Part shown: positions 1 to 9,082 of the stretch, in pieces
How positions within the stretch are numbered: position 1 is the first letter of the stretch
Layout of the letters: each line of letters begins with the position of its first letter
From: Chloroflexota bacterium
GTDB taxonomy: Bacteria; Chloroflexota; Anaerolineae; J102
Direction: 5' to 3'
Length of the DNA stretch: 36,861 nt
Assembly: GCA_013151415.1 (NCBI GenBank)
Contig: JAADII010000006.1
Coordinates: forward strand, 1 to 36,861
Notes under the pieces: generated by a model
What the model was told of the DNA's origin: nothing
Databases searched by the model: none
Seen by the model: only the letters and a program-made list of their open reading frames with translations
Translations under genes and position numbers: made by a program

Positions 1-1
1 G

Positions 2-77
2 GACGATGGGACCATAGGACGATGAGACCATGGCCGAACCTAACCCCATCGTCCTATCGTCTTATGGTCTTATCGTC
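2..77. repeat. Palindromic GACGAT element upstream of ogt
   Basis: A 32-nt left arm (2-33) and a 32-nt right arm (46-77) that are reverse complements with only a few changes, each made of GACGAT and GACCAT words. The 12-nt loop is CCGAACCTAACC. Homologous elements recur at 17139-17164, 17324-17387 and 36774-36839. Confidence 0.75.
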
Positions 78-100
78 TATTTTCAAAGCAGTGAATTCTC

Positions 101-562
101 ATGTCTTCCCATCTCTATCTCGACACGCCCATTGGCAAACTGCTCATCGTCGGTGATGAAGCCATCACCCGCGTGACGTTCGTCGGTGAAGCAGGGGATG
201 CCGCCAAACCGACAGCGCTCCTGGAGGAAGCCGCGCGGCAGCTGGACGCCTATTTCCACGGCGAACTGCGCACCTTCGACCTGCCTCTGGCTCCCGCCGG
301 CTCCGCCTTCGAGCAGGCCGTATGGCGGCATCTTTTAACCATTCCCTATGGCCGCACCACAACTTATGGAGAGATCGCAACGGCTTTGGGCCGCGGCCAT
401 GCGGCCGCGCGGGCTGTTGGCGCGGCCAACGCCCGAAATCCCATCGTCATCATCATCCCTTGCCATCGCGTCATCGGACGCGGCGGCAAACTGGTGGGTT
501 ATGGCGGCGGTCTGTGGCGCAAGCGCTGGCTCTTGCAACACGAGGGCGCTTTGCTACTATGA
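101..562 (+). CDS. ogt: Methylated-DNA--protein-cysteine S-methyltransferase
   Basis: A suicide DNA-repair enzyme of the Ogt/AGT family. It transfers the methyl group of O6-methylguanine (or O4-methylthymine) to its own cysteine. The 153-residue product has the active-site motif IPCHRVIG with the acceptor Cys at residue 121, preceded by the helix-turn-helix segment YGRTTTYGEIATALG (about 83-97) and the R-A-V-G-A-A-N stretch that carries the arginine finger. An N-terminal degenerate RNase-H-like half (residues 1-65) is present, so this is a full-length single-domain form without an Ada domain. The ATG at 101 gives a standard N-terminus, although no strong ribosome binding site is visible. It stands alone and converges with queG across about 20 nt. 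A palindromic GACGAT element lies directly upstream and may hold or displace its promoter. Confidence 0.95.
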   Translation: MSSHLYLDTPIGKLLIVGDEAITRVTFVGEAGDAAKPTALLEEAARQLDAYFHGELRTFDLPLAPAGSAFEQAVWRHLLTIPYGRTTTYGEIATALGRGHAAARAVGAANARNPIVIIIPCHRVIGRGGKLVGYGGGLWRKRWLLQHEGALLL

Positions 563-583
563 TGTCGGGGCTTGAAGGTGACT

Positions 584-1723
584 TTAGCCTCGCTCCGACA
601 TCCATTTTTCAAGCGCGGCGCGGCCTGCATCTCCTTTCAGACGAGCCAGCGCCCAGGCGGCATGAGTCGCGACCAAAGCGGGGCTATGATGGAGGTGATA
701 GGTGAGAGCTTCCAACGCCGCGGGCTCGCCCCAGTTGCCCGCGGCCACACATACATTGCGCATGAAACCCTCCCATTTGGCCCGCTTCACCGCACTGCCG
801 CGAAAACGGCGGGCGAAATCTTCCGGACTGAGCGCCAGCAGATCGAGCAAGGGCGGCGCGAGCCGGTCGGGATGGGGTTGCAGCCGCGGGTGGGTCGCGG
901 GTGGGGCCTGACGGTTCCAGGGGCAAACGTCCTGGCACAGATCGCACCCAAACACCCAGTTTCCTATTTTGGGTCGCAGTTCGGGCGGAATCTCCCCGCG
1001 CAGTTCGATGGTCAGATAGGATATGCACAATCGCGCGTCCAGCTCATGAGCCGAAACCAGGGCGTTGGTGGGGCAAACGTCGAGGCAACGGGTGCAACGA
1101 CCGCATGTCGCGCGCGCGCCGTCATCAAAACGCCACCAGATCATGGACGAAGCGGATGAGGCTTGGATATGAGGAGCCCCATCGGGTTGGAGTGGTTCGG
1201 GAATGAGCAAACCGCCAAGGAAAAAATAAGAACCAAGTCGGGGATGGATGAGACAGGTGTTTTTGCCGATGAACCCCAACCCCGCGCGGCTTGCCCATGA
1301 ACGCTCCAATATGGGTGCGCTATCTACAAAGACGCGACCATGGCTTGTGCGCCCTGTTTGAGCGCGTATCCAGGCGTCTAGCTGGATAAGGGCCTTACGC
1401 ATGATTTTATGGTAGTCGTCGCCCAATGCATAGGCCGCGATTTGGCCTCGCGAGGGGTCTGCTCTCAGGGCCGGGTCCACGGCCTGCGCGTAGTTCAACG
1501 CCACCACCACCATCGAGCGCGCGTCGGGCAACAAATTGCGCGGGTCGGCTTTCAATGAGGCATGACGAAGCAGGTAACCCATGTCGCCGGCGCGATCTGC
1601 CTCGAGCCAACGCACATAACGTTGGTAATCAGGGCTTGCTCCCACAGCAGCGACGGCGACCAGATCAAAGCCCAATTCCAATGCTTTGTGCTTGACGCCG
1701 CGAGTGAGATTTTTTGAGTGCAT
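584..1723 (-). CDS. queG: Epoxyqueuosine reductase QueG
   Basis: The last enzyme of tRNA queuosine synthesis. It reduces epoxyqueuosine to queuosine in tRNA using cobalamin and two [4Fe-4S] clusters. I chose the ATG at 1723, giving 379 residues, the family's usual size; the open frame continues upstream but that extension resembles no QueG. Visible features are the catalytic segment VFVDSAPILERSWA with Asp at residue 134, the GFIGKNTCLI motif (150-159), the first ferredoxin motif CGRCTRCLDVCP (207-218) and the second CDLCQDVCPWN (260-270). The C-terminal 90 residues are HEAT-like. A short insertion of about 20 residues precedes the first Cys cluster compared with typical family members. The gene is monocistronic here, divergent from the nitroreductase and convergent with ogt. 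Confidence 0.93.
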   Translation of the reverse strand: MHSKNLTRGVKHKALELGFDLVAVAAVGASPDYQRYVRWLEADRAGDMGYLLRHASLKADPRNLLPDARSMVVVALNYAQAVDPALRADPSRGQIAAYALGDDYHKIMRKALIQLDAWIRAQTGRTSHGRVFVDSAPILERSWASRAGLGFIGKNTCLIHPRLGSYFFLGGLLIPEPLQPDGAPHIQASSASSMIWWRFDDGARATCGRCTRCLDVCPTNALVSAHELDARLCISYLTIELRGEIPPELRPKIGNWVFGCDLCQDVCPWNRQAPPATHPRLQPHPDRLAPPLLDLLALSPEDFARRFRGSAVKRAKWEGFMRNVCVAAGNWGEPAALEALTYHLHHSPALVATHAAWALARLKGDAGRAALEKWMSERG

Positions 1724-1920
1724 GACGCGTGTCTCTGAAAAAATTCGCTGTCGGCTCTCTGAGGGTTTGCGCTCTCGTCCGACGCCAGTGAGCCTTCTCT
1801 GCGTCGCGACGAACAACCACGCGTCATTCTACTACAGGGCGCCGTTTCGTCCACAGCCGCACCGGCTCGATAAAACGATATCGGACAGATTCAAAACAGG
1901 CGTCATTAGAATGCACTTCG

Positions 1921-1950
1921 TTCACTGTGGGAGCGCGAATATGTTACAAT
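1921..1950 (+). promoter_or_regulatory. Candidate sigma-70 promoter of the nitroreductase-rqcH pair
   Basis: TTCACT (1921-1926), an 18-nt spacer and TACAAT (1945-1950). It lies about 60 nt before the ATG at 2013 and about 50 nt before the strong Shine-Dalgarno AAAGGAG. Inferred from consensus only. Confidence 0.5.
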
Positions 1951-2012
1951 CATCGGGTGCAAAATCGTGCAACTCATATGGAATCCGTTATCGCTTTTAG
2001 AAAGGAGATATT

Positions 2013-2816
2013 ATGTCGAATATCAATGCGCCGCTTGCACAAGGAGAAATAAGCGCTCCCACCATCGAACTCATCCATCGGCACCGCTCCATCCGACGTT
2101 ACAAATCCGATCCGGTTTCCTCTGAGTTGGTTGAGACTATTGTGGCCGCGGCTCAGCGCAGCTCGACCTCCTCGAATCTACAAACTTACAGCGTCGTTGC
2201 GGTCACCGACCCGACAAAACGTCATCGCCTGGCCGAACTTTGCGGTAATCAACGTCACATTAGAGAGGCGCCCGTCTTCCTGGCCTGGTGTGCGGACTGG
2301 CATCGACTGGCTCGAGCTTGTGAAATACAGGGTTATCGCCCCGTAACAAACTATGTGGAGAGTTTCTTGATCGCGGCTGTAGATGCGGCCATCGCTATGC
2401 AAACAGCCGCGCTTGCTGCGGAGTCGTTGGGACTGGGGATGTGTTTCATTGGCGGCATTCGCAACGACCCCGCGGCAGTAGCCGAATTGTTGCAGCTGCC
2501 GCAACTTGTGTTCCCCATCTCGGGCATGACATTAGGCTGGCCGGCAGAAGAGCCGATTTTCAAACCGCGCTTGCCTCTAAAAGCCGTCCTTCATTGGGAG
2601 CATTATGATACAAGCCGCGAGGATGAGGCTTTGCGGGAATACGACCGCATCATGCAGGAAACAGGCATTTACAAAGGCCGACAGGTGACGGTGAAAGAAG
2701 GCGAACCCGAACATGAAACCTATGGCTGGCTTGAGCACTCGGCTCGCCGTGCATCCCAACCCGCGCGCACGCATCTACGACGCGTATTGCAGGAGATGGG
2801 GTTCGATTTGGAGTAA
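2013..2816 (+). CDS. NfsA-like NADPH-dependent FMN nitroreductase
   Basis: A flavin-dependent oxidoreductase of the nitroreductase superfamily, subgroup NfsA/FRP (267 residues). The N-terminal signature IELIHRHRSIRRY followed by the FMN-binding S-S-T-S-S-N-L-Q stretch (about residues 50-58) is clear. So are the central AAVDAAIAMQTAALAAESLGLGMCFIGGIRN helix-loop and the late P-x-x-G-M-T-LGWPAE segment typical of the group. The substrate cannot be told; family members reduce nitroaromatics, quinones or flavins with NADPH. The start is fixed by AGAAAGGAGATATT just before the ATG. Its stop codon directly abuts the ATG of rqcH with no intergenic base, so the two are almost certainly cotranscribed. 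Confidence 0.9.
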   Translation: MSNINAPLAQGEISAPTIELIHRHRSIRRYKSDPVSSELVETIVAAAQRSSTSSNLQTYSVVAVTDPTKRHRLAELCGNQRHIREAPVFLAWCADWHRLARACEIQGYRPVTNYVESFLIAAVDAAIAMQTAALAAESLGLGMCFIGGIRNDPAAVAELLQLPQLVFPISGMTLGWPAEEPIFKPRLPLKAVLHWEHYDTSREDEALREYDRIMQETGIYKGRQVTVKEGEPEHETYGWLEHSARRASQPARTHLRRVLQEMGFDLE

Positions 2817-4547
2817 ATGGACGCCATCACCCTCACCGCCGTGGTTCGCGAACTGGAAGAGCGCCTTCTGGGCGGTCGCGTGCAAGCTGTTGTGCAACCC
2901 GACGAACATAGCCTCAGCCTCGAAGTGTTCCATCATGGCGAACGACGCTGGCTCTTACTCGATGCGACGGCGGCGCATGCCCGCGTTCATTTCCTGCCCC
3001 AAAGAGCGCGGCGAGGCCTTGCCAGCGACACGCCATTTCTGTTGCTCGCCCGCAAACATCTACGCGGCGCGCGGGTAACGCGCATCTTTCAACCGCCTTG
3101 GGAGCGCGTGCTTTATTTACGTTTCCAGCATCGCGAACACGGCGCGACCACATTGGTGGGCGAAATCATGGGACGATGGAGCAACCTGGCTCTGCTCGAT
3201 GAACGCGGCCGCATATTGGACGCATTGCGCCGCTTTGGGCCGGATGAAAATCCTTATCGCACCATTCTTCCCGCGGCCCCTTATCAACCGCCTCCTCCGC
3301 CGAAGGGGAAACAACCCATCGACCTGATTACAGAGGCTGATTTGGAGCGTTTACTCAATCAAACGCCGGCCGGTCAGCCTCTATGGCGCGTGTTGGTAAG
3401 GCGGATTTCCGGGCTTAGCCCCCTGGCCGCTCGTGAAATCATCCATCGAGCCACCGGTGACGCACAGGCCGAGCCATCTCATCCCAATGTACGGGCTTCG
3501 GCTTTGTTCGACGCCCTGTCATGGTTTCGCAACCTGCCTTTACAGGGCGGCTGGGCCCCGACAGTGGCCCTAGACCCCATTGACGAAACGCCCGCGGCTT
3601 TCGCGCCTTACGAGCTGAGCCACTTGGGCAGGCTGAAACACTGCCGCGCCATAAGTGACGCCGCTCACCTCTACTATTCGACCGTCATCGGCGCTGATAG
3701 CTACGCGGGTCGGAGAAAACAGGTGCGGCAATTGCTCGCAAACGCTCACAAGAAACTCCTCGCCCGTCGCGCCGCCTTAAACGAGCAGGCTGTGAGCGAC
3801 GAGCAAGTGGCGCAATGGCGTCGTTTCGGCGAGTGGATATTAACTTACGCCTGGAAGATAACCCCTGGCGATCGCGAGCTGGAAGCCGATACAGGCGAAG
3901 AAATCTTGCACATACCTCTGGATCCCGCTCTATCCGCGTCGGAAAATGCGCAGGCCTATTTCGCTCGCTATCGCAAAGCCAAACGAGCGGCCGCCAAAGT
4001 GCCCGAGCTTTTGGCTGAAGTGGACCGCGACCTGGCCTATATAGAGCAACTGCAAAGCGACCTGGAGCTGGCCGACAATGCGCCTCAGATCGAGGAAATT
4101 CGCGAAGCCGCGCTGTTGTCGGGGCTTGTGCGCGAAGCTGCGCCAAAGCGCCGCGTTGCATCCGCTCGCACCCGTCCCTTACGCGTTCGCATAAACAACT
4201 TCGATGTATTCATTGGCCGCAACGCGTTGCAAAACGATATTGTCACCTGGAAACTGGCCCAGCCGAATGACATGTGGCTACATGTGAAAGACGCGCCCGG
4301 CGCTCATGTGATCATTCGTAGCGAAGGTCGCGAGGTTCCGCCGCCGGTCATCGAGCAGGCCGCAGGCTGGGCCGCGTTTCATTCATCGGCCCGACGCGAC
4401 GCCAAGGTCGCGGTCATGGTCACTCAGCGTCGGCATCTGCGCCGTCTCAAGCGCGGACGTCCTGGTCAGGTGCGCGTGCTCCGGTATAAGACCATTACCG
4501 TCGCGCCGCTGAGCGCCGGGCAAGCCTCGGTCGGCGATGACGAGTAG
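2817..4547 (+). CDS. rqcH: NFACT family protein, Rqc2/RqcH homologue
   Basis: A 576-residue homologue of bacterial RqcH (formerly FbpA-like). This factor binds obstructed 50S subunits carrying peptidyl-tRNA, recruits tRNA-Ala and adds C-terminal alanine tails to mark stalled chains for degradation. Visible regions are an NFACT-N domain beginning MDAITLTAVVRELEERLLGG and continuing to about residue 200, a helical coiled-coil middle (about 280-430, rich in Arg/Ala/Glu) and the C-terminal NFACT-R domain from about 455. The last contains NNFDVFIGRNALQND, the WLHVKDAPGAHVII core and a basic RRHLRRLKRGRPGQV stretch. It immediately follows the nitroreductase stop codon and probably depends on translational coupling. 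It converges with the GH4 gene. The symbol follows family membership; alanine tailing was not shown for this organism. Confidence 0.9.
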   Translation: MDAITLTAVVRELEERLLGGRVQAVVQPDEHSLSLEVFHHGERRWLLLDATAAHARVHFLPQRARRGLASDTPFLLLARKHLRGARVTRIFQPPWERVLYLRFQHREHGATTLVGEIMGRWSNLALLDERGRILDALRRFGPDENPYRTILPAAPYQPPPPPKGKQPIDLITEADLERLLNQTPAGQPLWRVLVRRISGLSPLAAREIIHRATGDAQAEPSHPNVRASALFDALSWFRNLPLQGGWAPTVALDPIDETPAAFAPYELSHLGRLKHCRAISDAAHLYYSTVIGADSYAGRRKQVRQLLANAHKKLLARRAALNEQAVSDEQVAQWRRFGEWILTYAWKITPGDRELEADTGEEILHIPLDPALSASENAQAYFARYRKAKRAAAKVPELLAEVDRDLAYIEQLQSDLELADNAPQIEEIREAALLSGLVREAAPKRRVASARTRPLRVRINNFDVFIGRNALQNDIVTWKLAQPNDMWLHVKDAPGAHVIIRSEGREVPPPVIEQAAGWAAFHSSARRDAKVAVMVTQRRHLRRLKRGRPGQVRVLRYKTITVAPLSAGQASVGDDE

Positions 4548-4659
4548 AAGAAATGAGGCCGAGCGACGTTTGCTCGCCATTGGAAACCACCGCGTGCTCG
4601 ATGAAAAACCTGCCCGCGCTCCACAATGCAACTGTCAGGCGCTCATAACCATGAGCCGC

Positions 4660-5982
4660 TCAAGAGCCTGGCTCAAAACCTTGCAACCATTCGCCATGGG
4701 CCTCTATCAATTCGTCCACGAGACGCCATATTTGCTCCAGATCGAGTTCGGCCGCAGTGTGAGGATCGAGCATAGCCGCATGATAGACGCGTTCTCGGTC
4801 GCCAGTCAGCGCGGCTTCGACCGTGAGCTCTTGCACATTGATGTTGGTGCGCATGAGGGCGGCCAGATGAGGCGGCAATGGGCCGATGCGCGTGGGTGAG
4901 ACGCCGTTTTTATCCACCAGGCAAGGCGTTTCCACACAACAACCTTGCGGCAGATTATCGATCAATCCCCGGTTGATCACATTGCCATAGATGACTCGCG
5001 GCCGGCCCGTCTCCATGCTGTGGATGATGCGCGCGGCGTACTCCTCACTGCGCGTCACCTCGATCTCCATGTCTTCTCGTTCGAATTGGCCGCGCTGAAA
5101 CTCCCAATAGGCGTTTTGCAACTCGCAGCGCAAAATATATTCATCCAACGGGATTTCGTACTTTTCGATAAGGTCGGGTCGGTCGCGCTTGATGAACCAG
5201 GGAACATACTCCGCGAAGTGTTCACTGGATTCGGTGACAAAATACCCCAAGCGACGCAAAACTTCATAGCGAACATGATCAGCCAGGCCGCGAAAACGCC
5301 GGCCATAGTTTCCGCTTTCGGCCAGCTCGCGCAAACGTGGATAAAGATCATGTCCCTGATGTTCGAAACGCAGAAAAAAAGCCAGGTGATTAATGCCCGC
5401 ACAGAGATAATTGATCTCCTCCACCGGCAAGTCCAAGTCATCGGCCAGAGCCCGCGCGGTGCTCTGCACGCTATGACACAACCCCACCGCATTTACTGAG
5501 CTGGCCCTATCGATAGCCCACATGTTCATAGCCATTGGGTTGGCGTAGTTTAGCAAAAGCGCGTCGGGGCATAGCGCTTCCATGTCTCGACAAACATCGA
5601 GTAATGCAGGAATGGTGCGCAGCCCTCTCATGATGCCGCCAATGCCCACCGTATCGGCGATGGTTTGCCGCAAGCCATATTTCTTGGGAATTTCAAAATC
5701 GATCACCGTGGCCGGTTTGTAGCCGCCGATCTGAAACATGACGATCACATAATCCGCGGCATCCAATGCTGCGCGTCGATCGGTCGTCGCCTCGATAACA
5801 GGATACGCGCCCAACGCCCGAGCGACTTTGTGGGCCACCATTTTTGAGACGCGCAATCGATCCAGATCGATATCATGTAGGCTCAAGATCGCGTTCGCCA
5901 ACTCGGGATAACTGAGGATATCCCCCATCAGCGTCTTGGCGAAGATGACGCTGCCTGCACCAATAAACGTGATTTTGGGCAT
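4660..5982 (-). CDS. Glycoside hydrolase family 4, alpha-galactosidase/glucuronidase-like
   Basis: A 440-residue GH4 enzyme. This family cleaves glycosides by an NAD+- and Mn2+-dependent oxidation-elimination mechanism. I start at the ATG at 5982 ([11 protein letters not shown], the Rossmann NAD-binding beta-alpha-beta); the longer open frame upstream is the out-of-frame Thr-Pro linker of the neighbour. Motifs are the NYANPM segment (145-150), the metal-binding GLCHSVQ with Cys169/His170 and the GINHLAFF motif with His199. [15 protein letters not shown] (111-125) is typical of the MelA/alpha-glucuronidase branch rather than the phospho-glucosidase branch, so an unphosphorylated alpha-galactoside or glucuronide substrate is likely. 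The start overlaps the peptidase stop by one base (TAATG), and AAAGG stands before it. It is the last gene of a five-gene minus-strand run. Confidence 0.9.
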   Translation of the reverse strand: MPKITFIGAGSVIFAKTLMGDILSYPELANAILSLHDIDLDRLRVSKMVAHKVARALGAYPVIEATTDRRAALDAADYVIVMFQIGGYKPATVIDFEIPKKYGLRQTIADTVGIGGIMRGLRTIPALLDVCRDMEALCPDALLLNYANPMAMNMWAIDRASSVNAVGLCHSVQSTARALADDLDLPVEEINYLCAGINHLAFFLRFEHQGHDLYPRLRELAESGNYGRRFRGLADHVRYEVLRRLGYFVTESSEHFAEYVPWFIKRDRPDLIEKYEIPLDEYILRCELQNAYWEFQRGQFEREDMEIEVTRSEEYAARIIHSMETGRPRVIYGNVINRGLIDNLPQGCCVETPCLVDKNGVSPTRIGPLPPHLAALMRTNINVQELTVEAALTGDRERVYHAAMLDPHTAAELDLEQIWRLVDELIEAHGEWLQGFEPGS

Positions 5983-7418
5983 TAGCTTGCCTTTCGCGCC
6001 AACAAAACAATGAGTAGAAGCCCGCCCAAAGCCAAGAGAATGCTCAGGACGCCAAAACAGCATGCCAGGGGAAGCCACAGGGGTATTTCCTGCGACAACG
6101 CCGTTGAAGGAAGAGGAGTGGGCGTGGGCGAAGGAGTGAATGGGCGCGTGGGAGATGGGATGGGCGTGAGGGTGGGTGAAGGAGAAGGAGTGAGAGTGGG
6201 TGATGAAACGCTGGCGCGCGTGGGCGAAGGGGTGCGGGTTTTCTGGTAAAAAGGCAGGGGCGTGGGAGGTTCGGGCGTAGGATAAACCCAAGGCGTGGGC
6301 GTGACCAGTGAGCCGGGCGGCGCACCCAGCCACTCGGCCCAATCCAGATCAAATTGACCCATACTGACGCCCAAAGCGGCCTCAAATGCGTCGTCTCCGG
6401 CCTTGCCCGCTTTATACGCAGCCAGTAAACGCGCCAAACCCTCTTGGCCATACGTCTCGATAAGATAAACCACGGCTGAATAGGATTCTTTATAAGCCAA
6501 ACGCACTCGCGTTTCATCCGAACGACCAAATCCGGCCGTGAGAGTGACGAGCGGAATCAGTTGACCTTCCTTCGCCACCTCGCGCATTTCCTCGACAATC
6601 CAACGCTGGTCTTGAAACTCATTATATTGAGCGACGCCTTCGTTGAGCCAGGTGGGCGCGGGCGCGGCCGGGTTGCCTGCCACTTGCTCAAAATAGAGAT
6701 GAGAAATCTCGTGCGGGATGACATCATTGAGCCAAGCCTTGTCGGGCCGTTTCCCCTTGACCACTTGCGTGGTGATGCCAAAGGCCGGAAAGCCCAATCC
6801 TCCGGCCCATTCGGTGGGAACGCCATGCCAGGCTTGGAAATCTTCAAGAGTGCCATAAATGACTATGCGAATCGGATGCTCCAAATCAGCGCCAAATAAC
6901 TGACGCTGTCGCTCCACCGCCTTTTGAGCGAGAGCGAACACTTGTCTGCCAAATTTTTTGGGCTTGTCGTACCACCAAACCGAAATGCGCTCATCTTCCA
7001 GTTTTTTCCAGCGAAAACGCACGTCTTCGTAGAACACGCGCTGGGGCTCGGTCTGTAATTTCGCTCCGGTGGAATCGGTCACCACCCAATAAAACACCAC
7101 GGGCGCGAAAGGCGGCGTGGTGATTCCATCCGTATCCCAAGTGTAGGCAAGAGTCACCTTTTTCCCTGGCTCGAACTCGATCTGGCGACGATTCAGATTG
7201 TCGAGCCCTAACAGGTTGTCGAGGTAGAACACCAGCTCGGCTTTGATGATTTCGCCATCGCGGCTGATGGCTTCGGTTTCAAAGCTGAGACTGCTGGGAA
7301 ACTGGTTGCGAATCGTGGTGGCCGAGATGGTGATGGCCGGCTCTTGGGCGGCTACGCCAGGCGCGAGCAAAGAAAATGCAAACAAGGAAAAAAGGGAAAG
7401 CCAAAGGAAACGGTTCAT
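5982..7418 (-). CDS. Membrane-anchored gluzincin (peptidase MA-like) metallopeptidase
   Basis: A secreted or surface-held zinc protease of the peptidase MA-like family, 478 residues from the ATG at 7418. Residues 1-24 (MNRFLWLSLFSLFAFSLLAP...) form a signal peptide. The active site is HEISH within IPHEISHLYFEQ, with the downstream glutamate in WLNEGVAQY as the probable third zinc ligand. The C-terminus holds a Thr/Ser/Pro-rich linker of about 60 residues (PTPSPTP-type), then a hydrophobic segment LWLPLACCFGVLSILLALGG and a short LLARKAS tail. The protein is therefore probably tethered by its C-terminus with the catalytic domain outside. An upstream in-frame extension of 44 residues is not used because it would hide the signal peptide. 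The natural substrate is unknown. It lies between the reductase gene and the GH4 gene. Confidence 0.88.
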   Translation of the reverse strand: MNRFLWLSLFSLFAFSLLAPGVAAQEPAITISATTIRNQFPSSLSFETEAISRDGEIIKAELVFYLDNLLGLDNLNRRQIEFEPGKKVTLAYTWDTDGITTPPFAPVVFYWVVTDSTGAKLQTEPQRVFYEDVRFRWKKLEDERISVWWYDKPKKFGRQVFALAQKAVERQRQLFGADLEHPIRIVIYGTLEDFQAWHGVPTEWAGGLGFPAFGITTQVVKGKRPDKAWLNDVIPHEISHLYFEQVAGNPAAPAPTWLNEGVAQYNEFQDQRWIVEEMREVAKEGQLIPLVTLTAGFGRSDETRVRLAYKESYSAVVYLIETYGQEGLARLLAAYKAGKAGDDAFEAALGVSMGQFDLDWAEWLGAPPGSLVTPTPWVYPTPEPPTPLPFYQKTRTPSPTRASVSSPTLTPSPSPTLTPIPSPTRPFTPSPTPTPLPSTALSQEIPLWLPLACCFGVLSILLALGGLLLIVLLARKAS

Positions 7419-7479
7419 GTGTGATGTGATGATCTGGATGTGGACGAAGGCGAGACGAACGCTCTCTATGCACCTTGCG

Positions 7480-8352
7480 TCAATTTTGGAGACATACTTC
7501 GTAAGGCGAGCGAGGACGGTTATGAAGCAACGCACGCGCCAGGCTATCACTGAGATCCAAACATCGAGGCGCTATGAAATCAGACGGCATGGGCGCGGCG
7601 ACTATGTTGGCTGGATCGAGACCAAGCTTTTGGCATAGAAGCAGGCCAAATTCGTAACGACTCAAGGCTATCGGGCCAACAAGATGGATCACGCCACTGA
7701 AATCCAAGGTCGCCAGCTCCCATAAGCACGTCGCCAGATCTGGCGCGTAGATGGGGCGACGGATTTGATCGGTGAATAAGGTCACTTTCCGGCCGGCCTG
7801 AACGCCCTCAACCAGCCAGCGGGTGCTATGGTCCAACGGCTCGAAACCGTAAATGAGCGAGGTGCGGACGATAACAGGGCTGGGATGAATCTCACGCACC
7901 AAATGCTCGGCGCGAGCTTTCGCGCGACCATGCGGGGAGAGGGGATCGGGTTGTCCGCTTTGGGGTTCGGGATGAGGCGTGGCCGATTCATCATATGTTG
8001 GGGCCGCGCCATCGAACACGATGTCGGAGGAAAGATGAATGAGTCCAACCCCGAATTCGGCCGCAGCCCGGGCCACATGGACGGAACCGCGCACAATGAC
8101 AGCATCGAATTGAGTGGGTTGGCGAGAGATGGCGGTGTGCAAAATCAGATCGGGCCGAGCGCGTCTGATCACCGTTCGCACAGCCTCGGGTTCGCGAATA
8201 TCCATCGGCATGGCCCTTATATTGGGACTTGACAACAATGGTTGCGTGCGATGGTAACAAGCTATGATCCGCCAATCCCTGGAAGAAGCGCTCAGCAAGA
8301 GATGGCGTCCCAAATAACCGCTGGCGCCAGTGATGAGAATGCAACGATTCAT
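7480..8352 (-). CDS. RmlD-like NAD(P)-dependent sugar-nucleotide reductase (SDR)
   Basis: An extended short-chain dehydrogenase of the RmlD/dTDP-4-dehydrorhamnose reductase type, 290 residues from ATG 8352 (AGGTGG precedes it). The N-terminus has the nucleotide-binding LITGASGYLGRHLL glycine motif. LSSDIVFDGAAPTYDE (about 108-122) is the RmlD-type signature around the catalytic Ser/Thr. The expected YxxxK motif reads HGRAK, so the usual Tyr is His141 with Lys145 retained. This could change chemistry or reduce activity. The C-terminal half (YAPDLATCLWELA, GVIHLVGP) fits the substrate-binding region. No other rhamnose genes are nearby, so the sugar substrate is open. The gene begins 14 nt after the rnc stop. 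Confidence 0.85.
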   Translation of the reverse strand: MNRCILITGASGYLGRHLLLSASSRDWRIIACYHRTQPLLSSPNIRAMPMDIREPEAVRTVIRRARPDLILHTAISRQPTQFDAVIVRGSVHVARAAAEFGVGLIHLSSDIVFDGAAPTYDESATPHPEPQSGQPDPLSPHGRAKARAEHLVREIHPSPVIVRTSLIYGFEPLDHSTRWLVEGVQAGRKVTLFTDQIRRPIYAPDLATCLWELATLDFSGVIHLVGPIALSRYEFGLLLCQKLGLDPANIVAAPMPSDFIAPRCLDLSDSLARALLHNRPRSPYEVCLQN

Positions 8353-8365
8353 ACGCCCACCTGGA

Positions 8366-9082
8366 TCATTCACGACCGGCGATAGCCTCAAGCGCGGCGC
8401 GAGCGGCTTGCTGAGCCGCTTTTTGCTTGCTCAGCCCCACGCCCACGCCATACACATCCTGGCCAATCCACACCTCCACGGTGAATTCTTTCGCGTGGTC
8501 TGGGCCTGTGCTGCCCACAGTGACATAATGAGGCGTTTCGCCTAGTGCAGTCTGCGCCCATTCTTGTAGACGGCTTTTGGGGTCTTTGGTCAATTCGCCA
8601 TGAGCCAAAGGAACCAGCATGGGTTCGAGTAAAGGATAGAGAAAACTCGCGGCGGTTTCCAAGCCTTGATCAAGATATATGGCGCCGCAAAGGGCCTCAA
8701 ACGCGGCGCAAAGTAATGCATCGCGTTCTCGGCCGCCATTTTCAGCCTCCCCTCGGCCCAACAAAAGGTATTTTCCGAGATCGATCTGACGAGCGAAGCG
8801 AGCGAGCGTCTCTCTTCTCACCAGGCTGGCGCGCATGGTGGTTAGCGTGCCTTCTCGTTGTTCCGGGAAACGCTGGTAGAGAACTTCGGCAACCAAAAGA
8901 TCGATGACCGCATCGCCCAGGAATTCCAGACGTTCGTTGTCCATATGCACCAATGGCGCCTCATTGAGAAAGGAACGATGAGTGAGCGCGCGGGTAAGCA
9001 GGCTTTTGTCTTTGAAATGGATGCCCAAGCGGTCTTCGAGCTCGTGATGAAGTGCAAACACGTCAATTCGTCTTGAATCCAT
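8366..9082 (-). CDS. rnc: Ribonuclease III
   Basis: An endonuclease that cuts double-stranded RNA in rRNA maturation and mRNA turnover; 238 residues, the family's usual size. The signature NERLEFLGDAV lies at 49-59, with the catalytic Glu53 and Asp57. A second acidic cluster (AAFEALCGAIYLDQG, about 128-142) supplies the remaining Mg2+ ligands. The C-terminal dsRBD runs from about residue 165 (DPKSRLQEWAQ) to the end, with the KQKAAQQAARAALEAI helix. The ATG at 9082 overlaps the 3' end of the PLP-enzyme gene by 20 nt, so translation is probably coupled. Confidence 0.95.
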   Translation of the reverse strand: MDSRRIDVFALHHELEDRLGIHFKDKSLLTRALTHRSFLNEAPLVHMDNERLEFLGDAVIDLLVAEVLYQRFPEQREGTLTTMRASLVRRETLARFARQIDLGKYLLLGRGEAENGGRERDALLCAAFEALCGAIYLDQGLETAASFLYPLLEPMLVPLAHGELTKDPKSRLQEWAQTALGETPHYVTVGSTGPDHAKEFTVEVWIGQDVYGVGVGLSKQKAAQQAARAALEAIAGRE

